The notes under the pieces: generated by a model
The model's input: only the letters and a program-made list of their open reading frames with translations
What the model was told of the DNA's origin: nothing
Database searches by the model: none
DNA from: Roseburia sp. AF12-17LB
GTDB lineage: Bacteria > Bacillota > Clostridia > Lachnospirales > Lachnospiraceae
Assembly: GCF_003479605.1 (NCBI RefSeq)
Contig: NZ_QUHR01000002.1
Span: 331,587-395,586 of the forward strand
DNA: 64,000 nucleotides
Direction: 5' to 3'
Position numbers and translations under genes: made by a program
Part shown: piece after piece, positions 44,391 through 53,229 of the stretch
Position numbering within the stretch: the first letter of the stretch is position 1
Layout: each line of letters begins with the position of its first letter

Positions 44391-46226
44391 TTACGTTTCC
44401 TGCAATTCTTTTAAGAACCGGGATGGTTCTGCACTGTGATTATTCAACAGCTCTACCGAGAAGAGGTAGAGCTGTTTTTTTGCTCTGGTCATCCCAACAT
44501 AGAACATTCTGCGTTCCTCTTCCAGATCCGCATCTAAAACAGCTTTCTTATAGGGCATGATTTTCTCATTTACATCAATCAAAAATACCACATCATACTC
44601 TAATCCCTTCGAGCTATGTAAGGTTGATAAGACAACGCCCTCTCCCTTCGTCCGCTGCTTCTCCATGGCACGCTGTAATTCTTTTAAATATTTCTCTTTC
44701 TGTTTCTGCCAGTCATCAAAGCTATCGAACTCTTTGGTCATATCGGTAAGCTGTTCTAGAATATCCAAAAGTTCTTCCTCATTCATACCTCTCTGATCTG
44801 CATATTCTTTGATATAGTCATCGTAGCCGATTCCCTTGCGGATATAATTCACCGCTGCAAAAGGCTTCATTCCGGCTAACATTTTGCAGTCATGATAAAG
44901 CCGGTCGATTCTTCGTGCAATCCAGGACTGCTCCATTTTATCATAATAATCTGCCCAGACATCAAATGCTACGGTATCCTCTTCCAGGCTGTCCCGCCCA
45001 ATATAACGGTTCGGCCGGTTCATAATCTGTAAGAAGTCTGCCCTTCTTCTGCTTCCATGGGCAATCCGAAGATAACTTTCCATATCTTTTGCAATCCAAT
45101 GCTCATAAATATTAGGAATATTATCCCTTGTACGGAAAGGAATATTATATTCCATCAACTGCTGCATCAGAAGTCTTGGCTGTGTATTAGTGCGAAACAG
45201 CACCGCTGCGTCCGACCAGTCACCACCAGCTGCGGTATATTCCTTAAGTGCATGAATCAATCCTAAATTTTCTTCCCGCTGCGTCCGGTAAGTCTTACAT
45301 ACCACCGCTTCCTTTGCCGGATGAAATGCCTTAATATCCTTTGCAAACCGCCCTGTATTGTGGGCAATCAGTCTTCCTGCCGCTGCCACAATATTTCCAT
45401 CGGAACGATAATTATAATTTAATACAATCCGCTTTGCATCAGCATAATCCTTCTCAAAGTTCAGCATAATCTCCGGTCTTGCCTGGCGGAACCTGTAAAT
45501 AGACTGGTCATCATCCCCTACCACAAAGAGATTATTTTCCGGTGCTGCAAGCATCCTTATAATCTCATATTGCAATCCATTGATATCCTGAAACTCATCA
45601 ATCAAAATATACCGGAACTTCTTCTGCCAGAGTGCTAAGATATCCTTCCGCTGGCTGAAAAGTTCATAGGTATAAACTAACATATCATCAAAATCAATCA
45701 GCCGGTTCTTCTGTAGCATCTTCTGATAATTCATAAATACATCCCGGAATGTATGCTCTGGAAAATTAGAAGAATAATAATGTTCAATGGGAATGTTCGA
45801 ATTCTTTACACCGCCGATTTCAGATAACAGAGTCTGGATGCATTCATTTTCATCTTCATAGTCAATCGGAAAATGACGTAAAAGATTCCGGATAAATACC
45901 ACCTTCTGCTCATCTCTTATAATATTTTCTGCCCGATAATGATAAGCATACTTTAATACCGTAAAAAACACCGCATGAAAAGTACCAAAAGTAGCCGTTG
46001 TGGATGTCTGATTCGTTAGCGAAAGAAAACGCTCCTTCATCTCCATAGCGGCTGCTTTTGTAAATGTCACCACCAGAATCTCTGATGGTGACACCCCATA
46101 TTTTTCTATTAAATTTTTCGTTCGATGGGTAATTACGGCAGTTTTGCCTGAACCGGGCCCCGCCAGTGTAAGGCAGGGACCCTGATAAAAATCAACAGCT
46201 TCCTGTTGTGCTTCATTAAATTGCAT
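44391..46226 (-). CDS. UvrD/Rep-family ATP-dependent helicase
   Basis: A 611-residue SF1A helicase with the expected motifs: Walker A TLAGPGSGKTAVITHR (about 19-34), Ia VVTFTKAAAMEMKER, motif II ILIDEFQDINGLQ, motif III FVVGDDDQSIYRFRQA, motif IV NYRSDGNIVAAA, motif V VVLSTLHSSKGLEYDVVFL, and motif VI RRMFYVGMTRAKKQLYLF. It is shorter than PcrA (about 740 residues) and lacks a clear 2B extension and C-terminal RNA-polymerase-binding tail, so I leave the symbol blank. It lies in an operon after gltX and carries the terminator of the convergent DUF1292 transcript within its last codons. Confidence 0.9.
   Translation of the reverse strand: MQFNEAQQEAVDFYQGPCLTLAGPGSGKTAVITHRTKNLIEKYGVSPSEILVVTFTKAAAMEMKERFLSLTNQTSTTATFGTFHAVFFTVLKYAYHYRAENIIRDEQKVVFIRNLLRHFPIDYEDENECIQTLLSEIGGVKNSNIPIEHYYSSNFPEHTFRDVFMNYQKMLQKNRLIDFDDMLVYTYELFSQRKDILALWQKKFRYILIDEFQDINGLQYEIIRMLAAPENNLFVVGDDDQSIYRFRQARPEIMLNFEKDYADAKRIVLNYNYRSDGNIVAAAGRLIAHNTGRFAKDIKAFHPAKEAVVCKTYRTQREENLGLIHALKEYTAAGGDWSDAAVLFRTNTQPRLLMQQLMEYNIPFRTRDNIPNIYEHWIAKDMESYLRIAHGSRRRADFLQIMNRPNRYIGRDSLEEDTVAFDVWADYYDKMEQSWIARRIDRLYHDCKMLAGMKPFAAVNYIRKGIGYDDYIKEYADQRGMNEEELLDILEQLTDMTKEFDSFDDWQKQKEKYLKELQRAMEKQRTKGEGVVLSTLHSSKGLEYDVVFLIDVNEKIMPYKKAVLDADLEEERRMFYVGMTRAKKQLYLFSVELLNNHSAEPSRFLKELQET
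44446..44481 (+). terminator. Rho-independent terminator inside the convergent helicase gene
   Basis: AACAGCTCTACC and its perfect complement form a 12-base-pair stem around a seven-base loop, followed by a run of T to 44481. It lies 63 bases beyond the DUF1292 stop and within the last 100 bases of the helicase coding sequence on the opposite strand. On the minus strand no U-run follows, so it acts in one direction only. Confidence 0.8.
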
Positions 46227-46243
46227 GAAATGCCTCGTAACTT

Positions 46244-47707
46244 TTATTTCTCAAGTGCTTTCGTAAGAAGTGTAATTCCGGTACGGATACGTTTTAAGGA
46301 CTCCTCCTTACCAATAATTTCCATAATCTCAGTTGCACCTGCCGGTGTCATCTGTTTACCGGAAACCGCTGTACGAACCGGCCATAATACATAACCATTC
46401 TTGCAGCCCTTCTCTGCCACAAAATCACAAAGTGTCTGATACAGTGCATCATTACTGTAATCCTGTTGAGCCTCTAATACCGGAAGAATCTCTGTCAAGA
46501 CTTCCAAAGAGCTCTCTTCTGTGGTCTTCATCTTCTTATGGGTATACATTGCGGTATCATACTCCGGAAGTTCCTCAAAGAAGTCAATCAGATTCTCAAT
46601 ATCCGGGAAGATTTCAATTCTGGTCTTCACCATCTCTGCAATCTTGCGGATATCATAATCCCTGGTAATTACTTTCCGGATATATGGCTCTGCCATTTCA
46701 AAGTACGAATCAAAATCCATTGCCTTGATGTATTCGCCATTCATCCATTTCAGCTTTGTATAGTCAAATACAGCCGGTGATTTGCTCATATGATGATAAT
46801 CAAAGGCTTTTACCAGCTCTTCCAGGGAAAAGATTTCCCGGTTATCTGCCGGACTCCACCCCAGTAATGCCACAAAGTTTACAACTGCTTCTGTTAAAAA
46901 TCCCTGTTCAATCAAATCTTCGTAGGAAGAATGCCCGCAACGTTTACTTAACTTCTGATGCTCTTCGTTGGTGATTAGCGGACAGTGTACATACACCGGC
47001 ACATCCCAGCCAAAAGCTTCATACAGACGGTTATACTTTGGAGAAGAAGAAAGATATTCATTTCCTCTTACTACATGTGTAATTCCCATCAAATGGTCAT
47101 CTACTACGTTGGCAAAGTTATAAGTCGGATATCCGTCTGATTTAATCAGAATCATATCGTCCAGCTCCGCATTATCAACGGTAATATCTCCATAGATTTC
47201 ATCATGGAAGGTTGTTGTTCCTGTCTGAGGATTATTCTGACGGATAACGTATGGAATACCTGAAGCAAGCTTTTCTTCTATTTCTTCCTTGCTTAAATGC
47301 AGGCAATGCTTATCGTAAACAATAATCTCTTTACCTGCAACAGTCTGACGCAGACTCTCTAAACGCTCCTTATCACAGAAACAATAGTATGCTTCTCCTT
47401 TTTCAATCAGTTTCTTCGCATACTCCAGATAAATTCCCTGTGCCTGACGTTCACTCTGCACATATGGGCCAACACCGCCATCCTTGTCCGGACCTTCATC
47501 ATGCAACAATCCAGTCTTCTCAAGGGTACGGTAGATAATATCTACCGCTCCCTCAACATAACGTTCCTGGTCTGTATCTTCAATTCTTAAAATAAAATCT
47601 CCGCCCTCATGCTTTGCAATTAAATATGCATAAAGTGCTGTACGCAGATTTCCTACATGCATTCTTCCTGTAGGACTTGGTGCAAATCTGGTTCTAACCT
47701 TGCTCAT
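46244..47707 (-). CDS. gltX: Glutamyl-tRNA synthetase
   Basis: A 487-residue class I synthetase: the HIGH-type motif [19 protein letters not shown] (residues 8-26), [28 protein letters not shown], and the KMSKS-type [17 protein letters not shown]. Length is normal and no second copy is visible in the window. It follows the hydrogenase gene by 23 bases. Confidence 0.96.
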   Translation of the reverse strand: MSKVRTRFAPSPTGRMHVGNLRTALYAYLIAKHEGGDFILRIEDTDQERYVEGAVDIIYRTLEKTGLLHDEGPDKDGGVGPYVQSERQAQGIYLEYAKKLIEKGEAYYCFCDKERLESLRQTVAGKEIIVYDKHCLHLSKEEIEEKLASGIPYVIRQNNPQTGTTTFHDEIYGDITVDNAELDDMILIKSDGYPTYNFANVVDDHLMGITHVVRGNEYLSSSPKYNRLYEAFGWDVPVYVHCPLITNEEHQKLSKRCGHSSYEDLIEQGFLTEAVVNFVALLGWSPADNREIFSLEELVKAFDYHHMSKSPAVFDYTKLKWMNGEYIKAMDFDSYFEMAEPYIRKVITRDYDIRKIAEMVKTRIEIFPDIENLIDFFEELPEYDTAMYTHKKMKTTEESSLEVLTEILPVLEAQQDYSNDALYQTLCDFVAEKGCKNGYVLWPVRTAVSGKQMTPAGATEIMEIIGKEESLKRIRTGITLLTKALEK

Positions 47708-47730
47708 TCTATTAACCCGCTTTCTTACTA

Positions 47731-49239
47731 TTAATTTAATTCGATTTCCCGTAATTCCTTTGGAGGAAGCTGCTTGGTAGAAGCTTTCTTAATCTTCTCG
47801 ATTTCCTGTTTTGCCTTCGGAATCGGAAGAATAGTTCCTGCTCCGGCGATACATCCGCCAGGACATCCCATTCCCTCAATCATATATCCATTCATCTTAC
47901 CGGCCTTGGCAAGCATCAGCATCTTCTTACATTCAGCAAGACCTTCTGCATGTTCAATCTTAACATCCACATCCGGATAATACTCATGTATACATTTTTC
48001 AATGGCATCTGCAACACCACCGGCACATGCATATCCACGACCTGCAGCAGTTGCATCATGCATGGAGCTTTCACCATCTGTCTGGTTCGGATCAATTCCT
48101 TTTGCTGCAAACATAGCGTCTAACTCTTCAAATGTAATTACAAAATCAACATCACTTCGGACAGTTCTTCTACTTGCTTCCAGTTTCTTAGCAGCACACG
48201 GTCCGATAAATACTACTTTTGCATCCGGATGCTCTTTCTTAATGCTTCTCGCTGTAGCAACCATAGGTGTAAGCTCAGAAGATACGCTCTCGATCAAATC
48301 CGGAAACTGTGTCTTTGCAAGCATAGACCATGCAGGACAGCAGGATGTAAGTAAGAATGGAAGCTCACCTGTTGCAACATGATTTGCATAATGATGTGCC
48401 TCTGCTACTGCACCGATATCAGCTCCAAGTGCAACTTCAACAACCTCTGAGAAACCAAGTTCTAATAAAGCTGCTTTTACATGCTTTGGAGTAGCTCCAG
48501 GTCCGAACTGACCTACAAATGCAGGTGCAATTTCAGCAATAACTTCTCCGCCTTCTTTCATACAACGGATCAACTGGAAAATCTGTGATTTATCTGCAAT
48601 TGCTCCGAATGGGCAGCTTACCATACACTGACCACAGGATACACATTTATCTGCATCAATCTTTGCTCTTCCGTATTCATCTGTTCCAATTGCTCCAATT
48701 CCACAAGCCATGGAACAAGGTCTTTCTTTCTTGGAAATCGCATCATATGGGCAGGCTGCTTTACATCTACCACATTTGATACATTTTTCCTGGTCGATTA
48801 CGGATTTGCCATCTACCTGGGAGATTGCTCCCTTTGGACATACCTCCATACATGGATGTGCAATACATCCCTGACACATATTGGATACTTCATATTTCTT
48901 TTCTTCGCACAGATTACATGCAGATGGAATTACCTGCATAAGAGGTGGCTCATAATATTTTTCTGCCACATTGCTCTCTTCGAGGCCACTGGTAACATGT
49001 ACCGGTTTATCCTGTGGCCGTAAAGACATACCCATAGCAAGTCTTACTCTTTCTGCTGCAATCGCACGTTCTCTATAAATACTTTCACGGTATGTAGGAA
49101 CATCTCCAGGGCAAACTGTATATGGAACTGCCTCAACGGCATCGTTCAGGTTTGCACTGTCTGCTTCATAAGCAATTTTTGCTACCTCCGTAAAAATGCT
49201 TTTTCTCAAATCTGATACTGGTGTACGTAGTCCTCTCAT
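47731..49239 (-). CDS. Monomeric [FeFe]-hydrogenase, group B type
   Basis: A 502-residue protein with an N-terminal iron-sulfur region (Cys-rich motifs [11 protein letters not shown] and [15 protein letters not shown], then ferredoxin-like [12 protein letters not shown] and [12 protein letters not shown]), and a C-terminal H-cluster domain. The H-cluster signatures are L1 TSCCPAW (298-304), L2 GPCAAKKLE (346-354) and L3 [13 protein letters not shown] (about 460-473). The TSCCP form is what I associate with the poorly characterised group B hydrogenases. Its physiological electron partner is not visible. Its own extended -10 promoter lies upstream. Confidence 0.9.
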   Translation of the reverse strand: MRGLRTPVSDLRKSIFTEVAKIAYEADSANLNDAVEAVPYTVCPGDVPTYRESIYRERAIAAERVRLAMGMSLRPQDKPVHVTSGLEESNVAEKYYEPPLMQVIPSACNLCEEKKYEVSNMCQGCIAHPCMEVCPKGAISQVDGKSVIDQEKCIKCGRCKAACPYDAISKKERPCSMACGIGAIGTDEYGRAKIDADKCVSCGQCMVSCPFGAIADKSQIFQLIRCMKEGGEVIAEIAPAFVGQFGPGATPKHVKAALLELGFSEVVEVALGADIGAVAEAHHYANHVATGELPFLLTSCCPAWSMLAKTQFPDLIESVSSELTPMVATARSIKKEHPDAKVVFIGPCAAKKLEASRRTVRSDVDFVITFEELDAMFAAKGIDPNQTDGESSMHDATAAGRGYACAGGVADAIEKCIHEYYPDVDVKIEHAEGLAECKKMLMLAKAGKMNGYMIEGMGCPGGCIAGAGTILPIPKAKQEIEKIKKASTKQLPPKELREIELN

Positions 49240-49263
49240 CGTTTCCTCCTAGAAAAAAATTGT

Positions 49264-49272
49264 ATTATATCA
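49264..49272 (-). promoter_or_regulatory. Extended -10 promoter for the hydrogenase gene
   Basis: On the minus strand TGATATAAT is an extended -10 (TATAAT at 49264-49269), about 25 bases from the ATG, with AGGAGG between. No clear -35 is present. A dyad TGCTA-N9-TAGCA lies about 60 bases further upstream and might be an operator. Confidence 0.5.
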
Positions 49273-49386
49273 TTGTTCATAACCACGCACAGTATTATCA
49301 ATATATAACACTATGCTAACAATAATCTAGCACACCACTTTCAATAATACAAGTAGCCTGCTCTTATGTTCTAAAATAAATACTTT

Positions 49387-49560
49387 TTACAACTTTTTCC
49401 TCTGGGAACATTCTTTGCAGACCGCATCCGTATCTGTCCTTCCACTACATCCGCTGCAGCCAATGCAGCCTCCCTCTTTTTTCTTTTTCATCATAGCATA
49501 TACTGCAAAGGCGCACCAGCAAAGAATCAGTAATAGCAAAATAATATCATTAACGCCCAT
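49387..49560 (-). CDS. FeoB-associated Cys-rich membrane protein
   Basis: A 57-residue open frame with a strong AGGAGG 10 bases before its ATG at 49560. One transmembrane helix (about residues 5-24) is followed by Lys4 and a Cys-rich tail (GCIGCSGCSG and a second CxxC in VCKECS). This is the small FeoB-associated protein often encoded after feoB in Firmicutes, possibly binding iron on the cytoplasmic side. It lies 12 bases downstream of feoB and was identified by reading the minus strand directly. Confidence 0.85.
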   Translation of the reverse strand: MGVNDIILLLLILCWCAFAVYAMMKKKKEGGCIGCSGCSGRTDTDAVCKECSQRKKL

Positions 49561-49572
49561 ACTATCTGCCTC

Positions 49573-51579
49573 CTAAAAAATCAGGCTGCCAATCTGAAAG
49601 ACAACAAATGCTGCAATCCATGCAACCACGCACTGCATTACCACAACACCAAGTGCCTGAAGCTTTGAACCCATCTCCCGTCTGATTGCTGCAATCGCTG
49701 CTACACATGGTGTATAAAGTAACGTAAATACCAGGAAGCTGACTGCTGATACCGGCGTAAACAGAGTTCCAAGGCTGTTGCCCAAAGCAGTCACACTGGT
49801 TCCAAGAAGTACACTCATGGTACTGATTACTGCTTCTTTGGCAGTAAATCCGGTAATCAAAGAAGTGGATACTCTCCAGTCCCCAAATCCAAGCGGAGCA
49901 AAAACCGGTGCAATCACACGGCCGATTAATGCCAGCAGGCTGTCTGCGCTGTCAGATACTACATTCAGTCTGGTATCAAAAGACTGTAAGAACCAGATAA
50001 TAATCGTTGCAAGGAAAATAACGGTAAATGCCCTCTCTAAGAAATCCTTTGCCTTGTCCCACATCAGGAGTACCACGCTCTTAAAAGATGGCAGCCGGTA
50101 ATTCGGAAGCTCCATGACAAAAGGCATCGGTTTTCCACGGAATGCGGAATGCTTGAATAAAAGTGCCACCAGAATTCCCATTACCATTCCACCAACATAA
50201 AGTGCAATCATAACAAGTGCCTGATACTTTTTAAAAAATGCTGCTGTAAACACCGCATAAATCGGTATTTTCGCCGAACAGCTGATAAATGGGGTCAGCA
50301 TAATGGTCATTTTCCGGTCTCTTTCGGATGCTAAAGTTCTGCTTGACATTACTGCCGGAACCGTGCAACCAAATCCAATCAGCATTGGAACAAAGCTTCG
50401 TCCGGAAAGTCCAATCTTACGCAGCAGTTTATCCATAACAAAGGCAACTCTTGCCATATAACCGGAATCTTCCAGAATAGACAGGAAGAAAAATAAAACC
50501 ACAATAATCGGCAGGAAGCTTAACACACTTCCTACTCCGGCAAATACACCATCAATAATCAGGCTGTGAACCACCGGGTTAATTCCATAAGCAGTCAGCC
50601 CCTTGTCTGCAAGATTCGTTATGTATGCAATAAAAACAGCCAGATAATCGCTCAAAAATGCTCCGATCACACCGAAGGTCAGCCAGAATACAAGCAGCAT
50701 AATCAGAAGAAACAACGGAATAGCAAGATATTTATTCGTTAATACATTGTCTATCTTCACACTACGAATATGTTCTTTGCTCTCATGGCACTTTGTTACT
50801 GATTTACTGCACACCTTTTCAATAAAGGTATATCTCATATCCGCCAGAGCGGCATTTCTGTCCATATGATGGTCTGTTTCCATTTCTTCAATACTGTGTT
50901 CCATCATATCCAGTTCGTTCTGGCTCAGCTTCAGTCTGTCAATAATGTCTGTATCCTGTTCTACAATCTTCGTTGCTGCAAAACGTGGTGACATTCCGAT
51001 ATTCTGTGCATGGTCTTCTACCTGATGGGATACCGCATGAATGCAGCGGTGCACAGGACCTTTCTCGCAAAAATCCGTTACCTTTGGATATATCTTCTGT
51101 CCTGCCACCTTCATGGCGCTGTGTACCAGATCTTCCACTCCCTCTCCCTTTACCGCACTAATTGGAATAACCGGAATTCCCAGTTCTAAAGACATCTGTT
51201 TTACATCAATACTTCCGCCGTTGTTACGCACCTCATCCATCATATTCAGAGCTAATACCATCGGAATATGCATTTCTAATAACTGCAGGGTCAGATAGAG
51301 ATTTCGCTCAATATTTGTTGCATCTACAATATTGATAATTCCATCCGGCTTTTCATTTAAAATAAAGTCTCTTGTTACAATCTCCTCGCTGGTATACGGA
51401 CGCAGTGAATAGATTCCCGGCAGGTCAACTACCGATGCATCCTTATGCTCTCTGATTTCTCCCATTTTCTGGTCAACCGTTACACCCGGAAAATTTCCAA
51501 CATGCTGGTTGGAACCGGTGAGCTGATTAAATAATGTGGTCTTACCACAGTTCTGGTTTCCTACTAATGCAAATATCAT
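49573..51579 (-). CDS. feoB: Ferrous iron transporter FeoB
   Basis: A 668-residue FeoB. The N-terminal G-protein domain has G1 GNQNCGKTTLFNQL, G2 FPGVTVDQK, G3 VDLPGIYSL and G4 NMMDE, followed by a helical regulatory domain and a membrane domain with about ten helices (Gate motifs around GYMARVAFVMDKLLRK and FGCTVPAVMSSRTL). It imports Fe2+ using GTP binding. It follows feoA by one base. Confidence 0.96.
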   Translation of the reverse strand: MIFALVGNQNCGKTTLFNQLTGSNQHVGNFPGVTVDQKMGEIREHKDASVVDLPGIYSLRPYTSEEIVTRDFILNEKPDGIINIVDATNIERNLYLTLQLLEMHIPMVLALNMMDEVRNNGGSIDVKQMSLELGIPVIPISAVKGEGVEDLVHSAMKVAGQKIYPKVTDFCEKGPVHRCIHAVSHQVEDHAQNIGMSPRFAATKIVEQDTDIIDRLKLSQNELDMMEHSIEEMETDHHMDRNAALADMRYTFIEKVCSKSVTKCHESKEHIRSVKIDNVLTNKYLAIPLFLLIMLLVFWLTFGVIGAFLSDYLAVFIAYITNLADKGLTAYGINPVVHSLIIDGVFAGVGSVLSFLPIIVVLFFFLSILEDSGYMARVAFVMDKLLRKIGLSGRSFVPMLIGFGCTVPAVMSSRTLASERDRKMTIMLTPFISCSAKIPIYAVFTAAFFKKYQALVMIALYVGGMVMGILVALLFKHSAFRGKPMPFVMELPNYRLPSFKSVVLLMWDKAKDFLERAFTVIFLATIIIWFLQSFDTRLNVVSDSADSLLALIGRVIAPVFAPLGFGDWRVSTSLITGFTAKEAVISTMSVLLGTSVTALGNSLGTLFTPVSAVSFLVFTLLYTPCVAAIAAIRREMGSKLQALGVVVMQCVVAWIAAFVVFQIGSLIF

Positions 51580-51580
51580 T

Positions 51581-51811
51581 CTAGTTCTCCTCCGGTTCTA
51601 CTTCAATTTTTCCGGCATCTTCTTTTCGTATGGTCAGTTCATATCCACGAATCCGGAGTTCAATCGGGTCTCCCATAGGTGCTACTTTACGCACCTGCAC
51701 CTTTGTCTTTGGAATCAGCCCCATATCTAAAAATCTACACCGCAGTGCTCCTTCTCCCCCTACTTTGGTTATTACCGCTTCTCTTCCAATTTCAAGTTCA
51801 TCCAGTGTCAT
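51581..51811 (-). CDS. feoA: Ferrous iron transport protein FeoA
   Basis: A 76-residue SH3-like FeoA: EIGREAVITKVGGEGALRCR, LDMGLIPKTKVQVRKVAPMG and the RIRGYELTIRKEDAGKI end. It regulates FeoB. Only one FeoA domain is present. The gene is the first of the feoA-feoB-small protein operon, with a promoter in the 140-base divergent region. Confidence 0.93.
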   Translation of the reverse strand: MTLDELEIGREAVITKVGGEGALRCRFLDMGLIPKTKVQVRKVAPMGDPIELRIRGYELTIRKEDAGKIEVEPEEN

Positions 51812-51856
51812 CTATTTTCCTCTTCTCTTGTTATTGATATTTTTTCTCAATTAAGT

Positions 51857-51885
51857 ATTTTACCGCAGGATTCTTTTTTTCACAA
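51857..51885 (-). promoter_or_regulatory. Sigma-A-type promoter of the feo operon
   Basis: On the minus strand TTGTGA (51880-51885) lies 17 bases from TAAAAT (51857-51862), about 45 bases upstream of feoA. I see no convincing Fur or DtxR operator around it. Confidence 0.65.
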
Positions 51886-51895
51886 TATAAAATCT

Positions 51896-51924
51896 CACAT
51901 TCCTTTTCATCTGCACATATATTA
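51896..51924 (+). promoter_or_regulatory. Sigma-K-type promoter of cotJABC
   Basis: CACA (51896-51899) is separated by 16 bases from CATATATTA (51916-51924), an exact match to the B. subtilis sigma-K pattern mACm-N16-CATAnnnTA. The -10 also partly resembles sigma-E, but no sigma-E -35 is found. The predicted start lies about 20 bases before the CotJA ATG. Confidence 0.6.
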
Positions 51925-51952
51925 ATATGAATATTTTTATTGAGGTCAGCAT

Positions 51953-52168
51953 ATGAACAACTGTAATTGTCAGCCACAAAGCAGCCGTCCGGCTGTTCCG
52001 ACACCTTATACGAAACAGTTTGCCTGTAATCAGGAACTTGCCATGGCTTATGTTCCATGGCAGCAGTTCGGCAATCTGTACGAACCTGACCAGGCTCTGC
52101 GTAATGGCACAGTCTTTCAGGATTTAAATAAACCTTTCCATGGTTCCATGAAAGGAGGCAGATTCTGA
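51953..52168 (+). CDS. cotJA: Spore coat-associated protein CotJA
   Basis: A 71-residue protein with the CotJA core LAMAYVPWQQFGNLYEPDQA followed by GTVFQDLNKPF. CotJA/B/C are inner-coat components in Bacillus. GAGGT precedes the ATG. The stop overlaps the ATG of cotJB by one base. Confidence 0.93.
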   Translation: MNNCNCQPQSSRPAVPTPYTKQFACNQELAMAYVPWQQFGNLYEPDQALRNGTVFQDLNKPFHGSMKGGRF

Positions 52169-52434
52169 TGAACAATATGCCAATGAACCAGTCCCAGCTT
52201 TTAGACTGGATTAATCAGGTCAGCTTTGTAGCTTATGATACTGCCCTTTACCTTGACACCCATCCTTATGATGAAGAAGCACTTTCCTTCTATAACCACT
52301 ACCGTACCCTGCGGTTAAAAGCAGTGAAAATGTATGAAGAAAAATATGGTCCCCTGACTTTAGACGGTGCCGACACAGACGGTCACTGGAGCTGGGGAAG
52401 CATGAGAAATCCATGGGAAGGGGGAAATTGTTAA
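52168..52434 (+). CDS. cotJB: Spore coat protein CotJB
   Basis: An 88-residue protein with the CotJB signature LLDWINQVSFVAYDTALYLD, the DEEALSFYNHYRTLRLKAVK stretch, YEEKYGPLTL and the terminal HWSWGSMRNPWEGGNC. It overlaps cotJA by one base and abuts cotJC. Confidence 0.94.
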   Translation: MNNMPMNQSQLLDWINQVSFVAYDTALYLDTHPYDEEALSFYNHYRTLRLKAVKMYEEKYGPLTLDGADTDGHWSWGSMRNPWEGGNC

Positions 52435-53046
52435 ATGTGGCAGTATGAAAAAAGACTGGAATATCCGGTCAACATCAAACAGACCGATCCGAAAACCGCA
52501 CAGTATATCTTAAGCCAGTACGGAGGTCCTGACGGAGAAATCAACGCATCCTTACGTTATCTCTCCCAGCGCTATTCCATTCCTTACCGTGAAGTAGCCG
52601 GACTGCTTACCGATATTGCGACAGAAGAAATTGCCCATTTTGAGATGATTGCAACCATCGTACACCAGCTTACCAGAGACCTGACTCCGGAGGAAATCAA
52701 AGCCTCTAACTTCGGTCCTTACTATATTGACCACACCCTTGCCGTATGGCCACAGGCTGCCGGTGGTGTTCCACAGAATGCCTGTGAATTCCAGTCCAAA
52801 GGCGATCCGATTACTGACCTTATGGAAGATATGGCTGCAGAGCAGAAAGCCCGCACCACTTACGATAACATTCTTCGTGTCGTAAAAGACCCGGACGTTG
52901 TAGATCCGATTCGTTTCCTGCGTGCCAGGGAGGTCGTACACTTCCAGCGTTTTGGCGAAGCACTCCGGATGGTACAGGAACACCTTGACTCCAAGAACTT
53001 CTATGCATGTAACCCGGCTTTCGATAAGAGCTGTGGCTGCAAATAA
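52435..53046 (+). CDS. cotJC: Spore coat manganese catalase CotJC
   Basis: A 203-residue Mn-catalase-family protein. The four-helix metal ligands are visible in TDIATEEIAHFEMIATIVH and AREVVHFQRFGEALRMV, with an E in EDMAAEQKARTTYDNI. It ends with a short Cys-containing tail (SCGCK), possibly for cross-linking in the coat. The ATG directly follows the cotJB stop. It probably removes peroxide in or on the spore coat. Confidence 0.94.
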   Translation: MWQYEKRLEYPVNIKQTDPKTAQYILSQYGGPDGEINASLRYLSQRYSIPYREVAGLLTDIATEEIAHFEMIATIVHQLTRDLTPEEIKASNFGPYYIDHTLAVWPQAAGGVPQNACEFQSKGDPITDLMEDMAAEQKARTTYDNILRVVKDPDVVDPIRFLRAREVVHFQRFGEALRMVQEHLDSKNFYACNPAFDKSCGCK

Positions 53047-53060
53047 AACTGTGATAGAAA

Positions 53061-53146
53061 AGAATGTGTCTTGGCACATTCTCGCGCCTGCGGCGGTTGC
53101 TTGCGACATCTACCTTATACGCCGCAGTGTGCATCCTCGCGGAGCG
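53061..53146. repeat. GC-rich compound stem-loop element downstream of cotJC
   Basis: This stretch is much richer in G+C than its surroundings and contains AGAATGTG/CACATTCT (53061-53068 with 53075-53082, six-base loop) and CTGCGGCG/CGCCGCAG (53088-53095 with 53120-53127). It is followed directly by a long palindrome. It codes for nothing I recognise. The composition change and multiple hairpins suggest an inserted repeat or MITE-like element, but a copy number cannot be judged from one window. Confidence 0.5.
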
Positions 53147-53188
53147 TTTTTTACTTTACAGGAAAGCAATTTCCTGTAAAGTAAAAAA
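53147..53188. terminator. Perfect 19-bp palindrome with GCAA loop
   Basis: The arms 53147-53165 and 53170-53188 are perfectly complementary, start with T6 and end with A6, and enclose a GNRA-type GCAA loop. It could act as a bidirectional intrinsic terminator for cotJC or for the opposite operon. Its right arm nearly recurs at 63913-63932 next to a transposase remnant. Confidence 0.65.
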
Positions 53189-53229
53189 TAGCGTATCACC
53201 GATATTTTCTATCGATGATACGCTATTTT
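53185..53229. terminator. Bidirectional terminator between cotJC and the four-gene operon
   Basis: AAAATAGCGTATCA pairs perfectly with its complement (53185-53198 with 53216-53229), extended by an inner CGATA/TATCG stem with one mismatch between. T-runs follow on both strands (six on the minus strand). It serves cotJC on plus and the 396-residue membrane protein on minus. It shares four bases with the preceding palindrome, so the two hairpins exclude each other. Confidence 0.8.

Noticed and set aside
51925..51960. Sigma-E promoter (GAATATT-N14-CATATGAA) for cotJA
   Set aside because: The -10 would overlap the cotJA start codon, so transcription would begin inside the gene; the sigma-K-type match upstream fits better.
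52552..53109. 185-codon minus-strand frame over cotJC
   Set aside because: Shadow of the Mn-catalase gene; the plus-strand frame has the metal-binding motifs.
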